NCBI GenBank assembly: GCA_011037195.1
Contig: JAAEAF010006534.1
Coordinates: forward strand, 1 to 64,000
Length of the DNA stretch: 64,000 bases
Reading direction: 5' to 3'
Origin: Triatoma infestans
Lineage: Eukaryota; Arthropoda; Insecta; Hemiptera; Reduviidae
Shown: piece by piece, positions 11,857-22,858 of the stretch
Numbering within the stretch: position 1 is the first letter of the stretch
Layout of the letters: the number at the start of each line of letters is the position of its first letter
Notes under the pieces: generated by a model
What the model was told of the DNA's origin: nothing
Seen by the model: only the letters and a program-made list of their open reading frames with translations
Database searches by the model: none
Program-made: the position numbers and the translations under genes

Positions 11857-12882
11857 TATTGTATTCTATTTAATAATAATTAATTGAATAATCGTCTACA
11901 AAGCGTTTGGTCAGGCTACATGGATGTCCTGATGGTTCGAACGAACTAGTTCTTTCATATTCATTTGCTTAACATTGTTCTTACATAAATACGAGATATG
12001 TCCCACATTACCACAGCGGCACCAACGTGAATCAACATTAATCCGCTTTGTGATTATTTTTTCCACAGTGCAAACATTTATTCTTTTTTTCTTCTGCTCG
12101 CGTGATCCTCTGACCTACTTTGTCTACCGGTAAGCATTAATTACTATTTCTCCCCATAGCCTGTACTGTAGCCATTATTTACGTTGCTCTGTTCTAAATT
12201 GATTGCAATCTGCAATGATTCATTAAAACTAATTTCGGATTTAGCAAGTAGGTATTGGCGAATTTCCTCGGAAGCTAACCCATAAACAAATTGGGTTAAC
12301 CAAGCGTCATGAATCCAATTTTCGGGGAACTTACAGTACCTTGTAACCTTCTTTAAATTTGCGCTAAATTCAGAGTTGCTTTCTCCATCACCCTGTAAAT
12401 ATTTCTGAAAGTTAATTCTCTTCACTAATTTCTTTTTGTAAGGTAGGAAAAATGTAGTTAGGATCTTTACTAATTCCTCAAAAGTTATAGATTCCGGTTC
12501 GCAAAGATCAATTACTCTTTCTTTCATAGACCTGTTCTTCAATATTGCTTAATAGAATTGCCGCTTATATCTTATCTGATAAATTAAATAATTTAAATTT
12601 ATTTTTTAATCTTTTAACATATGTAACCCAGTTAGATTCTTCGGGATTGTAACGTTCAAAATTAAATTTGATAATATTTTCTATTCCTTTGCCATTTATG
12701 TTTTCCGATGTTGTCTTCTGTAGTGGATCTCTATTCTTATTACGCCCCATCTCGTATTTAAGTAATAAGAAAAATTGTTTCACGTACCTTACTATGTGAG
12801 AAAGTTCCTAATCCTTGTCGCCACTTATTGTATTCTATTCAATAACAATTAATAGAATAATCGTCTGCAAAGCTTTATTTTA
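11857..12882 (-). mobile_element. Small Ty3-type LTR element with gag but no pol
   Basis: A gag-like frame on the minus strand is bracketed by two copies of the same roughly 56-bp sequence at 11857-11914 and 12827-12882 (TATTGTATTCTATT.AATAA...AATCGTCT.CAAAGC), which I read as LTR ends. Just inside the upstream LTR, on the minus strand, is GTGGCGACAAGGATTAGG, a typical place for a primer-binding site. Zinc-knuckle-like codons follow gag at 11985-12080. No protease, RT or integrase fits in the space. The LTRs are not full length as seen. Confidence 0.6.
12144..12783 (-). pseudogene. Retrotransposon gag, frame broken near 12550
   Basis: The N-terminal piece (12565-12783) reads FNFERYNPEESNWVTYVKR then LKNKFKLFNL, like the Ty3 gag matrix region (F.P....W..Y..RL..). 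The second piece (12144-12542) has SITFEELVKILTTFF, YLQGDGESNSEFSANLKKV and WIHDAWLTQFVYGLASEEI, matching the gag capsid core (GES..EFxxxLRxLA..C.F.....LRDRFVxGL). A stop and frame change separates them. Downstream lie C..CGKNNHKAD and CRCGNVGHISYLC, degraded CCHC knuckles of the nucleocapsid. Confidence 0.75.
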
Positions 12883-13139
12883 GCTCTTACTAAAATTACA
12901 AAAGATATTTTCTATATAGAGAGATAAGAGAGAAACACTTTCATCGTAAAGAATTGTCAGTGGGGCTGCTCGACAATGTCAAGTTGCTAACACACAGCTT
13001 ACCAATCAAACGAGCTGACATAAACAAAGAAAGAGAGTACAATACGTTATTATACAGATTCAATCATTAAACAGATAATTTTTGTTTTGTTATTGTTTTC
13101 CACTTTTTGGCAACAAACGTATTTGCGCGTCATAAGACA

Positions 13140-13780
13140 TTAGTCTAACTGTAGATGTGATGGTTAATGATGGTTAGAAAGTCTATAATAATCTCCTCCG
13201 TTAGCCTAGGCAATATATTCGGGTCTATACCGACCTCGTCCCAAAATTCCACCGTTTTCTTGGGAATAGTCCCCCGAGCACCGAACCATAGACCACGCAC
13301 TTTATAGTCCCGTTCCCCAAACCTATCTCTATACTTCTCGGAGAGATATGTAATCATTTACCATAAATGGCACGCTTTTCTGTGTCGACCTTATCCCCCT
13401 GCTGTGGATCGTTATTTTCATAACGCACCGTCGGATTAATGATGTACGCTAGTCTGCTGTCCCTTTTAAAGGCCATTATATCTGCATACCGCGCAGAGCC
13501 CCCATCATCAACAGCGTACACTTCCTCAAAGCAGGTATAATCAAGAACCCTAAGAGACTCTGCGATCGCGTGCATGACCCTGTGATGCCGCCTAGTCACG
13601 AGGAGCATATTATTCGGACAACTTCCGAGCACATGTGCCGGTGTTTCATTCTCTCTACCGCATTCCAGAGGGGTCCAATATCTCCTGCTGAACTCATGGC
13701 AACTCCGGGAACGCCCTTGAGTGGAGCATAATTTATGTTTAATTTTATCAAGTTAGTCCACTCTGAGCCTGAGAGCACTT
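13140..13780 (-). pseudogene. C-terminal endonuclease fragment of an R2-type LINE
   Basis: Three minus-strand frames read in order: APLKGVPGVAMSSAGD, then ENETPAHVLGSCPNN (a CCHC-like knuckle) with RRHHRVMHAIAESLR and FEEVYAVDDGGSARYADIM, then KVRGLWFGARGTIPKKTV. This is the order of the zinc knuckle and restriction-like endonuclease at the C-terminus of R2-type LINEs. Catalytic PD appears as AD (RYADIM). At least two frame changes; no RT is left. Confidence 0.75.
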
Positions 13781-13947
13781 GCTCAACTAATGATCATATG
13801 ATATTTTCATATGAAATTATACTCCAATTTAACATACACAACACCTTATATTTTGGATTACAAACCAGAAACAAAAGAAGTGAGCTTTGTAAATCTCGCT
13901 ACGTTGTTGTATCTTTTCTTTTTCTTAATCTATAGATATTTTTTATT

Positions 13948-14146
13948 TATGGCGCGTCAACACTGGTCCGGAGCCTTCTCAATGCACTGCAAGCCTCTGG
14001 ACAGTGTTCTCTTGTTAGTTAAAGACAACACTGTGTATCACCAAACAGTAAGCTGAAGAGGCTAGGAAGAGAAAATCTAAGGGCAGCGCTGTGGATACAA
14101 ATCCGTAACCTTCGCATGAGAGTCGAGCTCAACCCCTCCCTTCTTC
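13948..14146 (-). repeat. SINE copy (family S1), minus strand
   Basis: It starts with the reverse of the family tail, GGCGCGTCAACA at 13951, and shares CCGGAGCCTTCTCA, ACAGTGTTCTC and AAGGGCAGCGCTG with the full copy at 32945. The tRNA-like head at the right end is diverged. Confidence 0.8.
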
Positions 14147-14333
14147 TGGAATACTATTAATTTTGGCAGTTTTAATAAATAAAAATTTTTTTCCTTGGTT
14201 TTAGTGATCTTTGGCAATGGAAAAGTAAATTTACTAAAAAAAAAAATCTGGAGTGAAACACTCTCACTACTTCTTAGTATAGCTATTTAAAAAAGACTTA
14301 ATTTTATTATTTACAAATTTTATATATTTGTCC

Positions 14334-14435
14334 CAACAAAAATATAGGTGTAGTGGAAGATAAGTATCAACAAAAATATAGGTGTAGTGGAAGATAAGTA
14401 TCAACAAAAATATAGGTGTAGTGGAAGATAAGTAT
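14334..14435. repeat. Tandem repeat, 34 bp x 3
   Basis: Three copies of a 34-bp unit (CAACAAAAATATAGGTGTAG plus TGGAAGATAAGTAT) begin at 14334, 14368 and 14402. They are identical as far as I can see, so the array is young. Confidence 0.9.
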
Positions 14436-14479
14436 CAAACTCTACTACACTTGGCAGGTAGAGAAGTGATGATTAGATT

Positions 14480-15096
14480 ATGGCCTAATATAGCTCTCCA
14501 AGAACATTGAACCAACTAATATAAAATTTGAAATTAACACTACAAATTCCGCAGAACTATCAAAAGTAATTTTTTGTTTTTTTTTTGTGTAAAATGTTTC
14601 AAATAAAAGCAATACATTATTACCAAGTTTAAAGATGGTTACAGTCGTCAATTCAAAAAAATTCAAAAAACTCAAAAACCTATTCTATAAAATCACAGTT
14701 CGGTTAACCGAATTTCTCAAATTTGGAATTCTATCAATACTTCCAATGTGTAGGTGGTAAAATGTAAGCGGTTGAACCATACATTATACTGAAGTGTGTT
14801 TGTTTAGAGGAAATCATAATTGGTCTTTTATAATCTCCCAGAAATTAATTTTCCTGAGGAAATATTTCAAGTAAAAGTAATTGGGTATTTGTGTGTGTAG
14901 TTTAGTATACGAAGTTTAAAGAAAATCGTTGGAACCGTTTTCTAGAATATTACGAAAAAGTGAGAAAAAAAAAAAAATTCAATAAAGTCGCTCGCACTAT
15001 CGGTTGATGGATTTTGTCCGAAATCTTCATGTCTGATGCAATGGATGATAGCTAAACGGAACGAGTTGAGCTTCCTTCGTTTTTGAGATATTCTGT

Positions 15097-15155
<59 letters not shown>

Positions 15156-15185
15156 TACATAGATATACATAAACATACAGACCAT
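14480..15185 (-). repeat. Family A repeat, diverged minus-strand copies
   Basis: It has reverse complements of family A words (GAAAATCGTTGGAACC at 14924; the GTCGC..CGGTTGATGG region at 14990) and the CA microsatellite that sits at a fixed place in the family. It is placed head to head with the plus-strand copy starting at 15191. Confidence 0.65.
15099..15150. repeat. (CA)n microsatellite inside family A
   Basis: About 26 CA units. The same position in other family A copies holds CA/GT runs (27808-27825, 50665-50680, 52293-52326), so the microsatellite is an inherited part of the element. Confidence 0.95.
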
Positions 15186-15190
15186 TTTTT

Positions 15191-16175
15191 ACCTTCTCTT
15201 ATTCCTAGTAAGAGGAAGTATTGTAATCGTGGTTAAACTTTGCGATATCGAGTTTTCACCGGAAATATCCGTGTTGATCCCTGAGTCAAAAAGGGGTTTT
15301 TAGCAAATGGTGTGCGCGTCGCGCGCGCGGGTAGGTATGTGAACAGCATCGCTTAAAATAACACAAAACCGTAGAAAGTGAATATTGAGATTCCGTTTAG
15401 GTCATCACAATTGCGGATTTCTGACGGACGTATCTGTCAAAATTCCTCAACCGGAAGTACCACTTTACTAGTTGCTTTTTTTACGTTTTTGCGATTTTCT
15501 CAAAAATGGCTCCGACGATTTTCTTTTAACTTGGTGCATCAACTACAAATGCAAAGAGCTACAACTTTTATTTGAAACGTTTCTCCGGGAAAATTCATTT
15601 AAGGGCACTTCCGGGGGGAGTTGTGGGGTTAGGTTTTCATTTAAAGTGTTATTTCAGTTTATTAGACAATTCTGCCTTCTTAATAATGTTAATAAGAATT
15701 AAATATGTTGTTGAAATTCCGAGTTTAAAAAAAATCGGATAACCGGAAGTGCGTTTATTCAAACACTTTAATAAATGATTTCATCACTTTTTCGCGATTT
15801 TCTCAAAAATGGCTCCGATGATTTTCTTGAAACTTCGTATATAAACTAAGCATGCAAAGATCTACATCTTTTATTTAAAACATTTCTTTGGGAAAATTCA
15901 TTTAAGGGTACTTTTGGGGGAGGGGGTTATGTTTTTCTCTAAAGTACTATCTTTGTTGATTATACAATTCTATGATCCAAACAAAATTAATTAGAAATAA
16001 ATAGATGGCCAAAATTCTGAGTTTTAAGAAAATTAGTAAACCGGAAGTGCGCTTTTATTGAACTGCTTTTTTCAATTTCCGACGAATTTCGTTAAATTTG
16101 GTACACAAACTATAACATTTGTCAATAATAATTTTGAGAACAGGAGTAAGAGAAAGTTGTGTGAGTGTTTCACAC
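15191..16175 (+). repeat. Family A repeat, near full-length copy
   Basis: It starts ACCTTCTCTTATTCCT and reaches AGGAGTAAGAGAAAGT at 16142-16157, the two ends of the family. Inside are three diverged modules, each with CCGGAAGT followed by CTC(A)AAAATGGCTCCGA and AAATTCATTTAAGG, near 15458, 15745 and 16040. It has no coding capacity. Confidence 0.8.
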
Positions 16176-16437
16176 CAGATTTTTTTCATATTCATGGGCC
16201 CCCAAAACATGTATTTCCGTTCTAAACTCAATTTCAAAAATCTCATATGATCGCAATACTTCCTCTTTTCTAGAAGTAGAAGATAGTAAACAATCAGTTG
16301 TGGATCACATGACTTTCTCTGTTGAGTTCTCAAACTTGTAATTTATTGCAAATGTTCTTCAAAAAAGTATTTTTATTAAATATTTATGTGAAACACTTTA
16401 ATGCTGATATGAAACATTCTTATGAATTTCCCATATT

Positions 16438-16503
16438 TCATTTCAGTTCTCACAGGATTAGTCGTGAGATTCATTTCAGTTCTCACAGGATTAGTCGTGA
16501 GAT
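16438..16503 (+). repeat. Tandem duplication, 33 bp x 2
   Basis: The unit TCAGTTCTCACAGGATTAGT plus CGTGAGATTCATT occurs twice head to tail. The small open frame over it (16322-16591) is caused by this and has no motif. Confidence 0.85.
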
Positions 16504-16919
16504 TTTCTTCAAACTTGGAATTCTAATTGGCCCGATGTGGAATCCTAATGGTTCTGATAATGCTCGTTTCTGTGTAAACTCTGCAATTTGAATTTTCTTA
16601 TCAAAGTTCTTTCATGAGCAAAGCAGGCGATTTGCCGCCTCTTTGCCCTTAGGACCTGAATGCTTGGTTACATAGGCAGAGAGACATAATTTTGGCTGCC
16701 ACTCTTTTATGCCACTCCTAGATGATGATTCTAGTACCAAGTTCTCCATTTTAAGATCTCAACTAACAGCCCCTGCCTGAAACTATAGGCTTGCCGAGAA
16801 ATTAAACTGGAGCTGGTTAAACTCTTACCTCTGTTTCCTCTATTATAGAGCTTCCGCATTCCACAGAGGAATTTCCTATCAAAACAATTTCTAGGATAAG
16901 TAAAGTAATTGCCTATTTT

Positions 16920-17105
16920 TTCAGGCGGGCTTAACGTCCAATTACCAAATTAGGTGTCGTGGACGGGGGCGGAAGCACCTACTGTACTGTTATCATTTTT
17001 CATACCAATATAAAATTTAGCAGTTATACGCAGGACTCGAACTGGGGTCTTCCCACTTACAAGTCCACGCTCGTAACCACTACACCAACACCAGCCCCAT
17101 AATTT
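16920..17105 (-). repeat. tRNA-derived SINE, second family
   Basis: On the minus strand the right end reads like a tRNA: TGGTGTAGTGGTTACGAGCG (A box) and CCCCAGTTCGAGTCCTGCG (B box), about 50 bases apart. The body continues to 16920. There is no tRNA acceptor stem, so it is a retroposon and not a tRNA gene. Its sequence differs from family S1. Confidence 0.7.
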
Positions 17106-17765
17106 CTGTGATATTTTATTGATTATATCAAGATTTGATTTTGTTTTTGAAATATTTTTCTAAAAAAAAAAAGGACAAAAGAAAAAGGTGATTTTAACGT
17201 TCGGGATTTTTAAGTGTTTAATTTTCAAATTTTCAATATTATTTGGTTTATTCAATCTGTTGGCTCTGTTTACTGGAGTATAATAATATCTACTACCTCC
17301 CTGGGTAAGTACTTCTGCCCCATTGTGACTCTGGATATAATTTTACGACAAATGAGTAAAATTTGAACTGTAAAGAAAATTTGTGATTTAATATGTAATT
17401 ATATTAGGAGGATTAAAAGAAAGTCAAGTGAGTGTTTTATTTTTAATTTTCTGTTTCCGCAGCCTTCGGGCAGTGCTTTGAATTGCTAATGCTAAGGCTA
17501 GACCTTTGAATATTAGAAGAGAAGATTTTTTTTACTCTAGAAAGGGCGTTAGTTTTTTATTCAGGCCGTATTTTTAGAATGTATTGATAAATCCTCTTAT
17601 TTTAGTTATTTTTTCCTAAATTGTAATTAACCTCGTCCCCGTTTTTGCATAATATAGTTATATATATAGTATAGTAATATAGTTATATATATAATATAAC
17701 TATTTATTAATGTAAAATGTTTTTGGATGTAAAATTGTTTCATCAAGTGTTATGTTATATGTTAG
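17106..17765. other. Intron 5, right end: no recognised feature
   Basis: AT-rich, with short (TA)n at 17656-17698 just before exon 6. Confidence 0.4.
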
Positions 17766-18267
17766 GGAGCTGGAATTTGGTTTGAATGAAAATGAGCAAG
17801 ATCTTGATGAAAGAATATTCGAAAGTGCTGTACAAGATGTCATGCCAGAACAAAAACCTGAACCTGATAAAGTTGGAAAAATGAAAACAGATGTGAAAGA
17901 AAAGCCGGATAAAAATGCTAAAAAAGAAGAAGATAAAACGGAAAAGGATATGAAAAAAGAAAAAGGAGATAAAAATGAACAGGAGAGCGATGAGACAGAA
18001 ACTACTTCATCAGATATCGCAATTATTGCTTCTGAAGAAACAAGTTTAGATGAGGAAAGTACTGAAGATTCTGATATAGCAGATACTGAAGAAACCTTAG
18101 AAAGAAGAGCATTATTGGAGGAAGGAGCAACAAGTGAAGGGGAAGCAGAATCGTTACAATTTTGTGTGGCTACTGATTCACTTACTTGTATTAACAACCA
18201 GAAAGAAGCATTTGCAGCAGATCCTGGATCCACAATAGTAGTGATTTATTTTCATGATAGCAAAAAG
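17766..18267 (+). CDS. ADGB: Androglobin exon 6: acidic/basic low-complexity linker
   Basis: The acceptor is TATATGTTAG and the donor GTATGCAT at 18268. It enters in phase 2 (CA plus G makes Gln) and leaves in phase 0. The peptide starts ELEFGLNENEQDLDERIFE, runs through a Lys/Glu repeat (KPDKNAKKEEDKTEKD) and an acidic Ser/Thr stretch, and ends STIVVIYFHDSKK. The phase fit on both sides and composition like the vertebrate linker support it. The open frame continues past the donor to 18396, but that part looks like intron. Confidence 0.85.
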
Positions 18268-20075
18268 GTATGCATTTCTAGTTATAACTTATTGGTAAAG
18301 ATAAGGAAGGGGCGCTATATAGAATTGTCGTGCATGAAAAGACTTCTGGGCGCGAGGATTTTGCGGCTTGCTGACACTGTAGCGTCCATTTGTTAAATAT
18401 GAGGACTGAAAACTGAAGGATTAGTTGAAACACATTTTTATAAGCAATATTTATACAGATAATTTATTTAAATTAAAATCGAGATGACTTAATAATAGTA
18501 AATATTCACCGTAAATATTACACTAAACTTGTGAAATTTATATTAATAATTTAATATGAATTATAGCAGTGCCACACATAATTGTAACATTAAGTAGCGA
18601 ATCCCAAGTCATTACATCTTCTTTTTTTAGACAAAAAGGAAGAAATTAGTATCTTTTAAAAAGTAATAAAATAAATAAATAACTTAATTTCATTTGCTGC
18701 ATTTGCCTGTTCTTGATTCATGCAGAATACCATTGGCTCTGCTAGAACCATATTAGCTTTTCTCCTTGCAACCATTTTCTCAGAGCATACTTAAAGAGCC
18801 TCATAATCAAAAAGAATTTGAGATCAAAATTTCATAGGACTTTGAAAGAAATTTATGTTATACATAAAAAATAAAATGAAAATAAATTTTATTATTAAAA
18901 GTTCCTTATTAAACTCAATTGCAAAGGAAACTAATGCTTTTTAAAATCGGGACCTAAAGAAATTTGGCTCTAATAGGCCTAGAAAAAAGCCTCTCCTAAA
19001 AAGCATACCCCAGCAATCAACCGGTTACAATGTCTTAAGATATCTTTAATTTCCTACTCCCCTAAGCATTCCCTTGAGTGTGTTTTCCAAATGTTGGGAA
19101 CTCATATGAGTGCAACGGGGACACTGACCTGGACTCTCTCGTCACAATGCTGACGTAAAGTATTAGATGTCCTGTCTATGCGTAAATGAGTGGCTATCCA
19201 GAAGTGTCCCATCACTTCACCTACCACAACTCTCAATTATGAAGAAACTTCTAGCCTCCATGTGTGCTTTTATAAATCTCTTAGCTTGGGAACTCCCTTT
19301 CATGTCACTCCAGAGCCTCTTCAAATCCATATTCCTCCTTTATTGACTTGCCAGTTACAAAATTGCTTGTTGAGCCCGAACCAACTTCATCTTAGTTGTG
19401 GGTAACCTATCCGTGCGTCTGTCTTATATTATCCAGCGGAGTTTCCCCACTCTTATCCAAGAGCTTAAACAGCATGATGACCTCTTTTCACTCTCTCAGA
19501 AAGTCCCTCCATGACTCTCTTTTTCTCCTTTTGATCTTCTTCTTGTACTCATTCTTTGCTGATTTTTAACTGGAATACATGTTCAAGACAATACTAAAGT
19601 ATGTTTTGAACAAAAAGCTCATCAACAGTACTAAAAGATAAATAATAAATTAAGAATAAGAAAAATTCTTTATATATATTGGAGACATAGTATTTTTTTG
19701 TTCTCTAAGCCAAAAATTCGATCTTCTAAATCAAAGTGGACAGATCTTTTATAAACGGAGAGAGGGTGTAGCTACTTTTGTTGATTTTTCAACTGCACTG
19801 TGGCCAAGGTGATTTGTTGGTTTGTGCTCTTGCGTGTCTCTGTTTGTGAATTATTTGTAATCGTCTGTAAAGTGATTTCACCTGCCACTTCACGCGATAT
19901 GTTTAGTACCCTACTGTTAAACTGTCATTTTTCGTATGATGTACTGGAATATCCAAGTGATATCCGGAACCCTACAAAGCATTTTATATTATTTACAATT
20001 ATTAATTGAATTTTTTTTTTCCTATACTTAGTTTTTAACCTTATTGTTCAAATCTATAATTATAGTTTTTGAAGG
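18268..20075. other. Intron 6, left part: no recognised feature
   Basis: AT-rich to 18950, then more balanced composition at 18950-19560 with a short plus frame (19190-19405) lacking any motif. Possibly an old repeat; not assigned. Confidence 0.35.
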
Positions 20076-20077
20076 GG

Positions 20078-20235
20078 TTTATATAGTGGAAAAAATTCTT
20101 GTTTTGCCGACGTTTCGAATCTTGCTTGAAGTCTTCTTCAGGGCAATGATTAAGCTATTAAATCAAAATACAATACATAAATTGCACATTAGTTGAATGG
20201 TGTCAAATGTAAATTTTACTTTTGTAAATAGTTTA
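20078..20235 (-). mobile_element. Penelope-type terminal fragment
   Basis: On the minus strand this short fragment carries CCTGAAGAAGACTTCAAGCA and GATTCGAAACGTCGGC. That arrangement is typical of the terminal repeats (pLTRs) of Penelope-like elements, which are known to hold hammerhead motifs. It abuts a family A copy. Confidence 0.55.
20112..20141 (-). ncRNA. Hammerhead-ribozyme-like core
   Basis: Minus strand: CTGAAGA (consensus CUGANGA), a short CTT/AAG stem, then GAAAC. Both conserved core boxes are present at the right distance. I did not locate the UH cleavage partner, so activity is not claimed. Confidence 0.45.
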
Positions 20236-20690
20236 TTAGTTGGTTCACTTTACTAGTTGTTTTTTTTTACTTTTTTGCGTTTTTCTCAAAAATGGCTCCG
20301 ACGATTTTCTTCAACTTAGTGTGTCAACTACACATCAAAGAGCTACAACTTTTATTTGAAACATTTCTCTAGAAAAATTCATTTAAGGGCACTTTTTGGG
20401 GAGAGGTGGGGTTATGTTTTTCTATAAAGTGCAATGTACAATTCTAACATCCAAACAAAATTAATTAGAAATAAATAGATGGCCAAAATTCCAAGTTTCA
20501 CGAAAATTAGTAAACCAGAAGTGCCGCTTTTACTGAACAGTTTTTTCAGTTTTCGACGAATTTCATTAAATTTGGTACACAAACTATAAAATTACTATAA
20601 AATTTGTCAATTATAATTTTGAGAACTGGAGTGAGAGAAAGTTATGTGAATGTTTCACACCAAATTTTTTCCCCTCATAGTTATGAAGGA
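20236..20690 (+). repeat. Family A repeat, 5'-truncated copy
   Basis: It contains ATGGCTCCGACGATTTTCTT, AAATTCATTTAAGGGCAC and AGTAAACCAGAAGTGC in family order and ends GGAGTGAGAGAAAG followed by TGTTTCACACCA. Confidence 0.8.
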
Positions 20691-20974
20691 ATTTATTAAA
20701 AACTAGTTAGATTTATAGAGAGAGCCTTTGTTGCGTAGCAGTTTTATCATTCTAAAAGTGTTCATTTCTATAGCGTTCAGAAATAATTGGTGAAAAATAA
20801 TTAACTTATGCAGTTTAACTTATTTCTATCAGTGCATTAGGCATTACTTGACCTTTACTAACTACAGCAGGTGTGGGAAGCTTACTGTTTATAAATAGTG
20901 ATAAATGTATTGAGCCACTAACTTATTAAAGTTCATATTTATCTTTATTTTTTTTTATTGTTTTTTGTTAATTT

Positions 20975-21172
20975 AAGGCGCGTCAACATCTATGGTCATT
21001 AGCGCCCGGAGCCTTCTCAGTGACTGCCGGCCTCCGGAAAGTGTTCTCTCGTTACAGACAACACTGTCCATCACCGGACAATGAGCTGTAGAGGCGCCTA
21101 GGAAAAAAATTAAGCACAGCTCCTTCTCTTGGGAGTCTAGTACACAAACCACTTAGCTATTCCCCTCCCTAT
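20975..21172 (-). repeat. SINE copy (family S1), minus strand
   Basis: It begins AAGGCGCGTCAACATCTATG and contains GGAGCCTTCTCAGTGAC, TCACCGGACAATGAGC and GTAGAGGCGCCTAGG. The head (GTCTAGTACACAAACCACTT) retains the A-box part, but the B box appears deleted. Confidence 0.85.
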
Positions 21173-21189
21173 CTTTATTTTTACATCAT

Positions 21190-21960
21190 ATTTTCAATTA
21201 GAAAATAAAAATGCCGTACACTCTTGAAGATATTATGCCAGCAATTCAAACAAATAATGCCAATCTGAAAGAAATGAGCAATAATATACAGGCAATAAAA
21301 AATTAAGTAGATTATGTTGCAGAGGAAAGAAATAACTTTCTTATTAGGCAAGAAATAATTTCCTTTTATTTTCTTAAAAAGCAGCTTAAAGGAAATAATA
21401 TTGTTTTCTGCATGTACCGGAAGTAGTTGATAGAAATGAAGATGCATTTAATGTAATCAAAAGTGTCTGCGAGAAAATTGTAATTAATATTCCGAATTTA
21501 TCTGTGAATAATTGTTATAGAATTGACAGAGACGAGGGCATAAAGCATATTTCTATCATTAAACAGTTACAAAATGAATCCCTGTTATCATGGAGAAAAG
21601 GGACTTAATTAAGTTCCATATTTAAGCAACTTAATTGTTTCATTTTCTCATCGCAGAACGAAAGAGGACAAGAAAGAAGCAAAAGAATTAGTAGTTGTGT
21701 GTTCTAATTTAAAGATATTGACAAGAATGCCTTCAATTTACAGAGGGCAAATAAAAGCTAGGAGACAACATTATTCTTTGGAGAAAGCAGAGAGTGTAGT
21801 ATCCGGGAAAGAAGAAGAAAAAGCTAGTTCTCCTACTTGAGAAGTTGTCAAGAAAAGGAAGCAAGATTTTAAGGGAAAATTTGATACTTTTCGTTTTAAG
21901 ATAGCAATGCTAAAACATATTCCAATACAATATAAAACTTGGTTACGTTGTTGATAAGCA
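21190..21960 (+). pseudogene. LINE ORF1 remnant
   Basis: It begins MPYTLEDIMPAIQTNNANLK then continues EMSNNIQ, a coiled-coil-like start. After stops it gives EVVDRNEDAFNVIKSV, INIPNLSVNNCYRIDRDEG and KDKKEAKELVV. The middle fits the RNA-binding domain of non-LTR ORF1 proteins (DEN..V...C..LGI......IxRIGR). Several frame breaks; no RT follows directly. Confidence 0.6.
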
Positions 21961-22138
21961 AGCCTAGTTTTGTACAAAATCATATCTTTTAAAATTAATT
22001 GAAAGGTTATTGCCCATATTCATTGCTAATATGCTTTTAATTTGTTCACTCTTAGATCTTCCGAATATATGTATAATAGTAATGCTTGAATTATAATTCA
22101 TAATTTCATTTTTCAACATAGATTATTAATGTTTTTAG

Positions 22139-22280
22139 AACGAAGATATAAACTTACCTTTAACTTACGAAGGTGCAGCATATGTGTACAAACTTGAAAC
22201 CAGACAAATCCCACAATATCTTCCCGCCTGGAAGATGTTAAGGTGGGCCCAATTTGCATATGACTTCAATATAATTCAAG
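22139..22280 (+). CDS. ADGB: Androglobin exon 7
   Basis: The acceptor is AATGTTTTTAG and the donor GTAATTAA at 22281. It enters in phase 0 and leaves in phase 1. The peptide includes LTYEGAAYVYKLE and YLPAWKMLRWAQFAYDF; the latter resembles the vertebrate PPWKLIRQ segment that follows the linker. It has no long ORF signal of its own, so the call rests on splice sites, phase and this short match. Confidence 0.8.
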
Positions 22281-22850
22281 GTAATTAATCATATGCATAA
22301 ATATTACATTTTATTTTTGCTCTAAGAGAAAATTGCAATCGCCAAGTTTTCAAAAAGAAATATATGTTTTCAGTATGCGGGCTTTGCGCCCAACATATAT
22401 ATTACATACATACTGCACTTTAATGTTATAAGGGCCATTGTCCATTCGTTAGAAATGAGAACGCAGTTGTCAAAATTTGTAGTTAACCAATATATAGCTA
22501 ATTTACTTTTCAAATCATGCTGTTGCCTTTTATTTTTATGATCTTTAATAGATTTAGTTTTAAATGGCAGTACGTTTTTAACTATTTAAGTGTTATTAAT
22601 TTTTTTTTTTTTGGACATCGGCACTAGGGTATAATAGAATATTAGTAAATTTCTGGAAATAATGCACTATAAAATATAACAAAATATTTAATTCAGTTTT
22701 AAAAGAGGTATATTCAAATAGAAGATAATTTTTTATTTTTTTTACTATTTAATTTATCAGCAATAGAACTAAATAGAACCTACCAACTAGTTCTATTGCT
22801 GATAAAGTAAAAAAATACTTTTTAAGGACCATAACCAACTTGAGATGGGG
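22281..22850. other. Intron 7, left part: no recognised feature
   Basis: AT-rich. At 22750-22805 there is a local inverted repeat around ACTAGTTCTATTGCTGATAA. Confidence 0.35.
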
Positions 22851-22858
22851 TAAGATCA

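Noticed and set aside
14334..14435. CRISPR-like array
   Set aside because: Units are directly adjacent with no spacers, in a eukaryotic intron; it is a minisatellite.
14942..15160. Protein starting with alternating Val and Cys
   Set aside because: Translation of the CA microsatellite and family A repeat.
16995..17095. tRNA gene on the minus strand
   Set aside because: Same reasoning: no acceptor stem, and a SINE body is attached.
17700..18233. 177-codon Ser-rich frame on the minus strand
   Set aside because: Antisense shadow of the Lys/Glu-rich exon 6.
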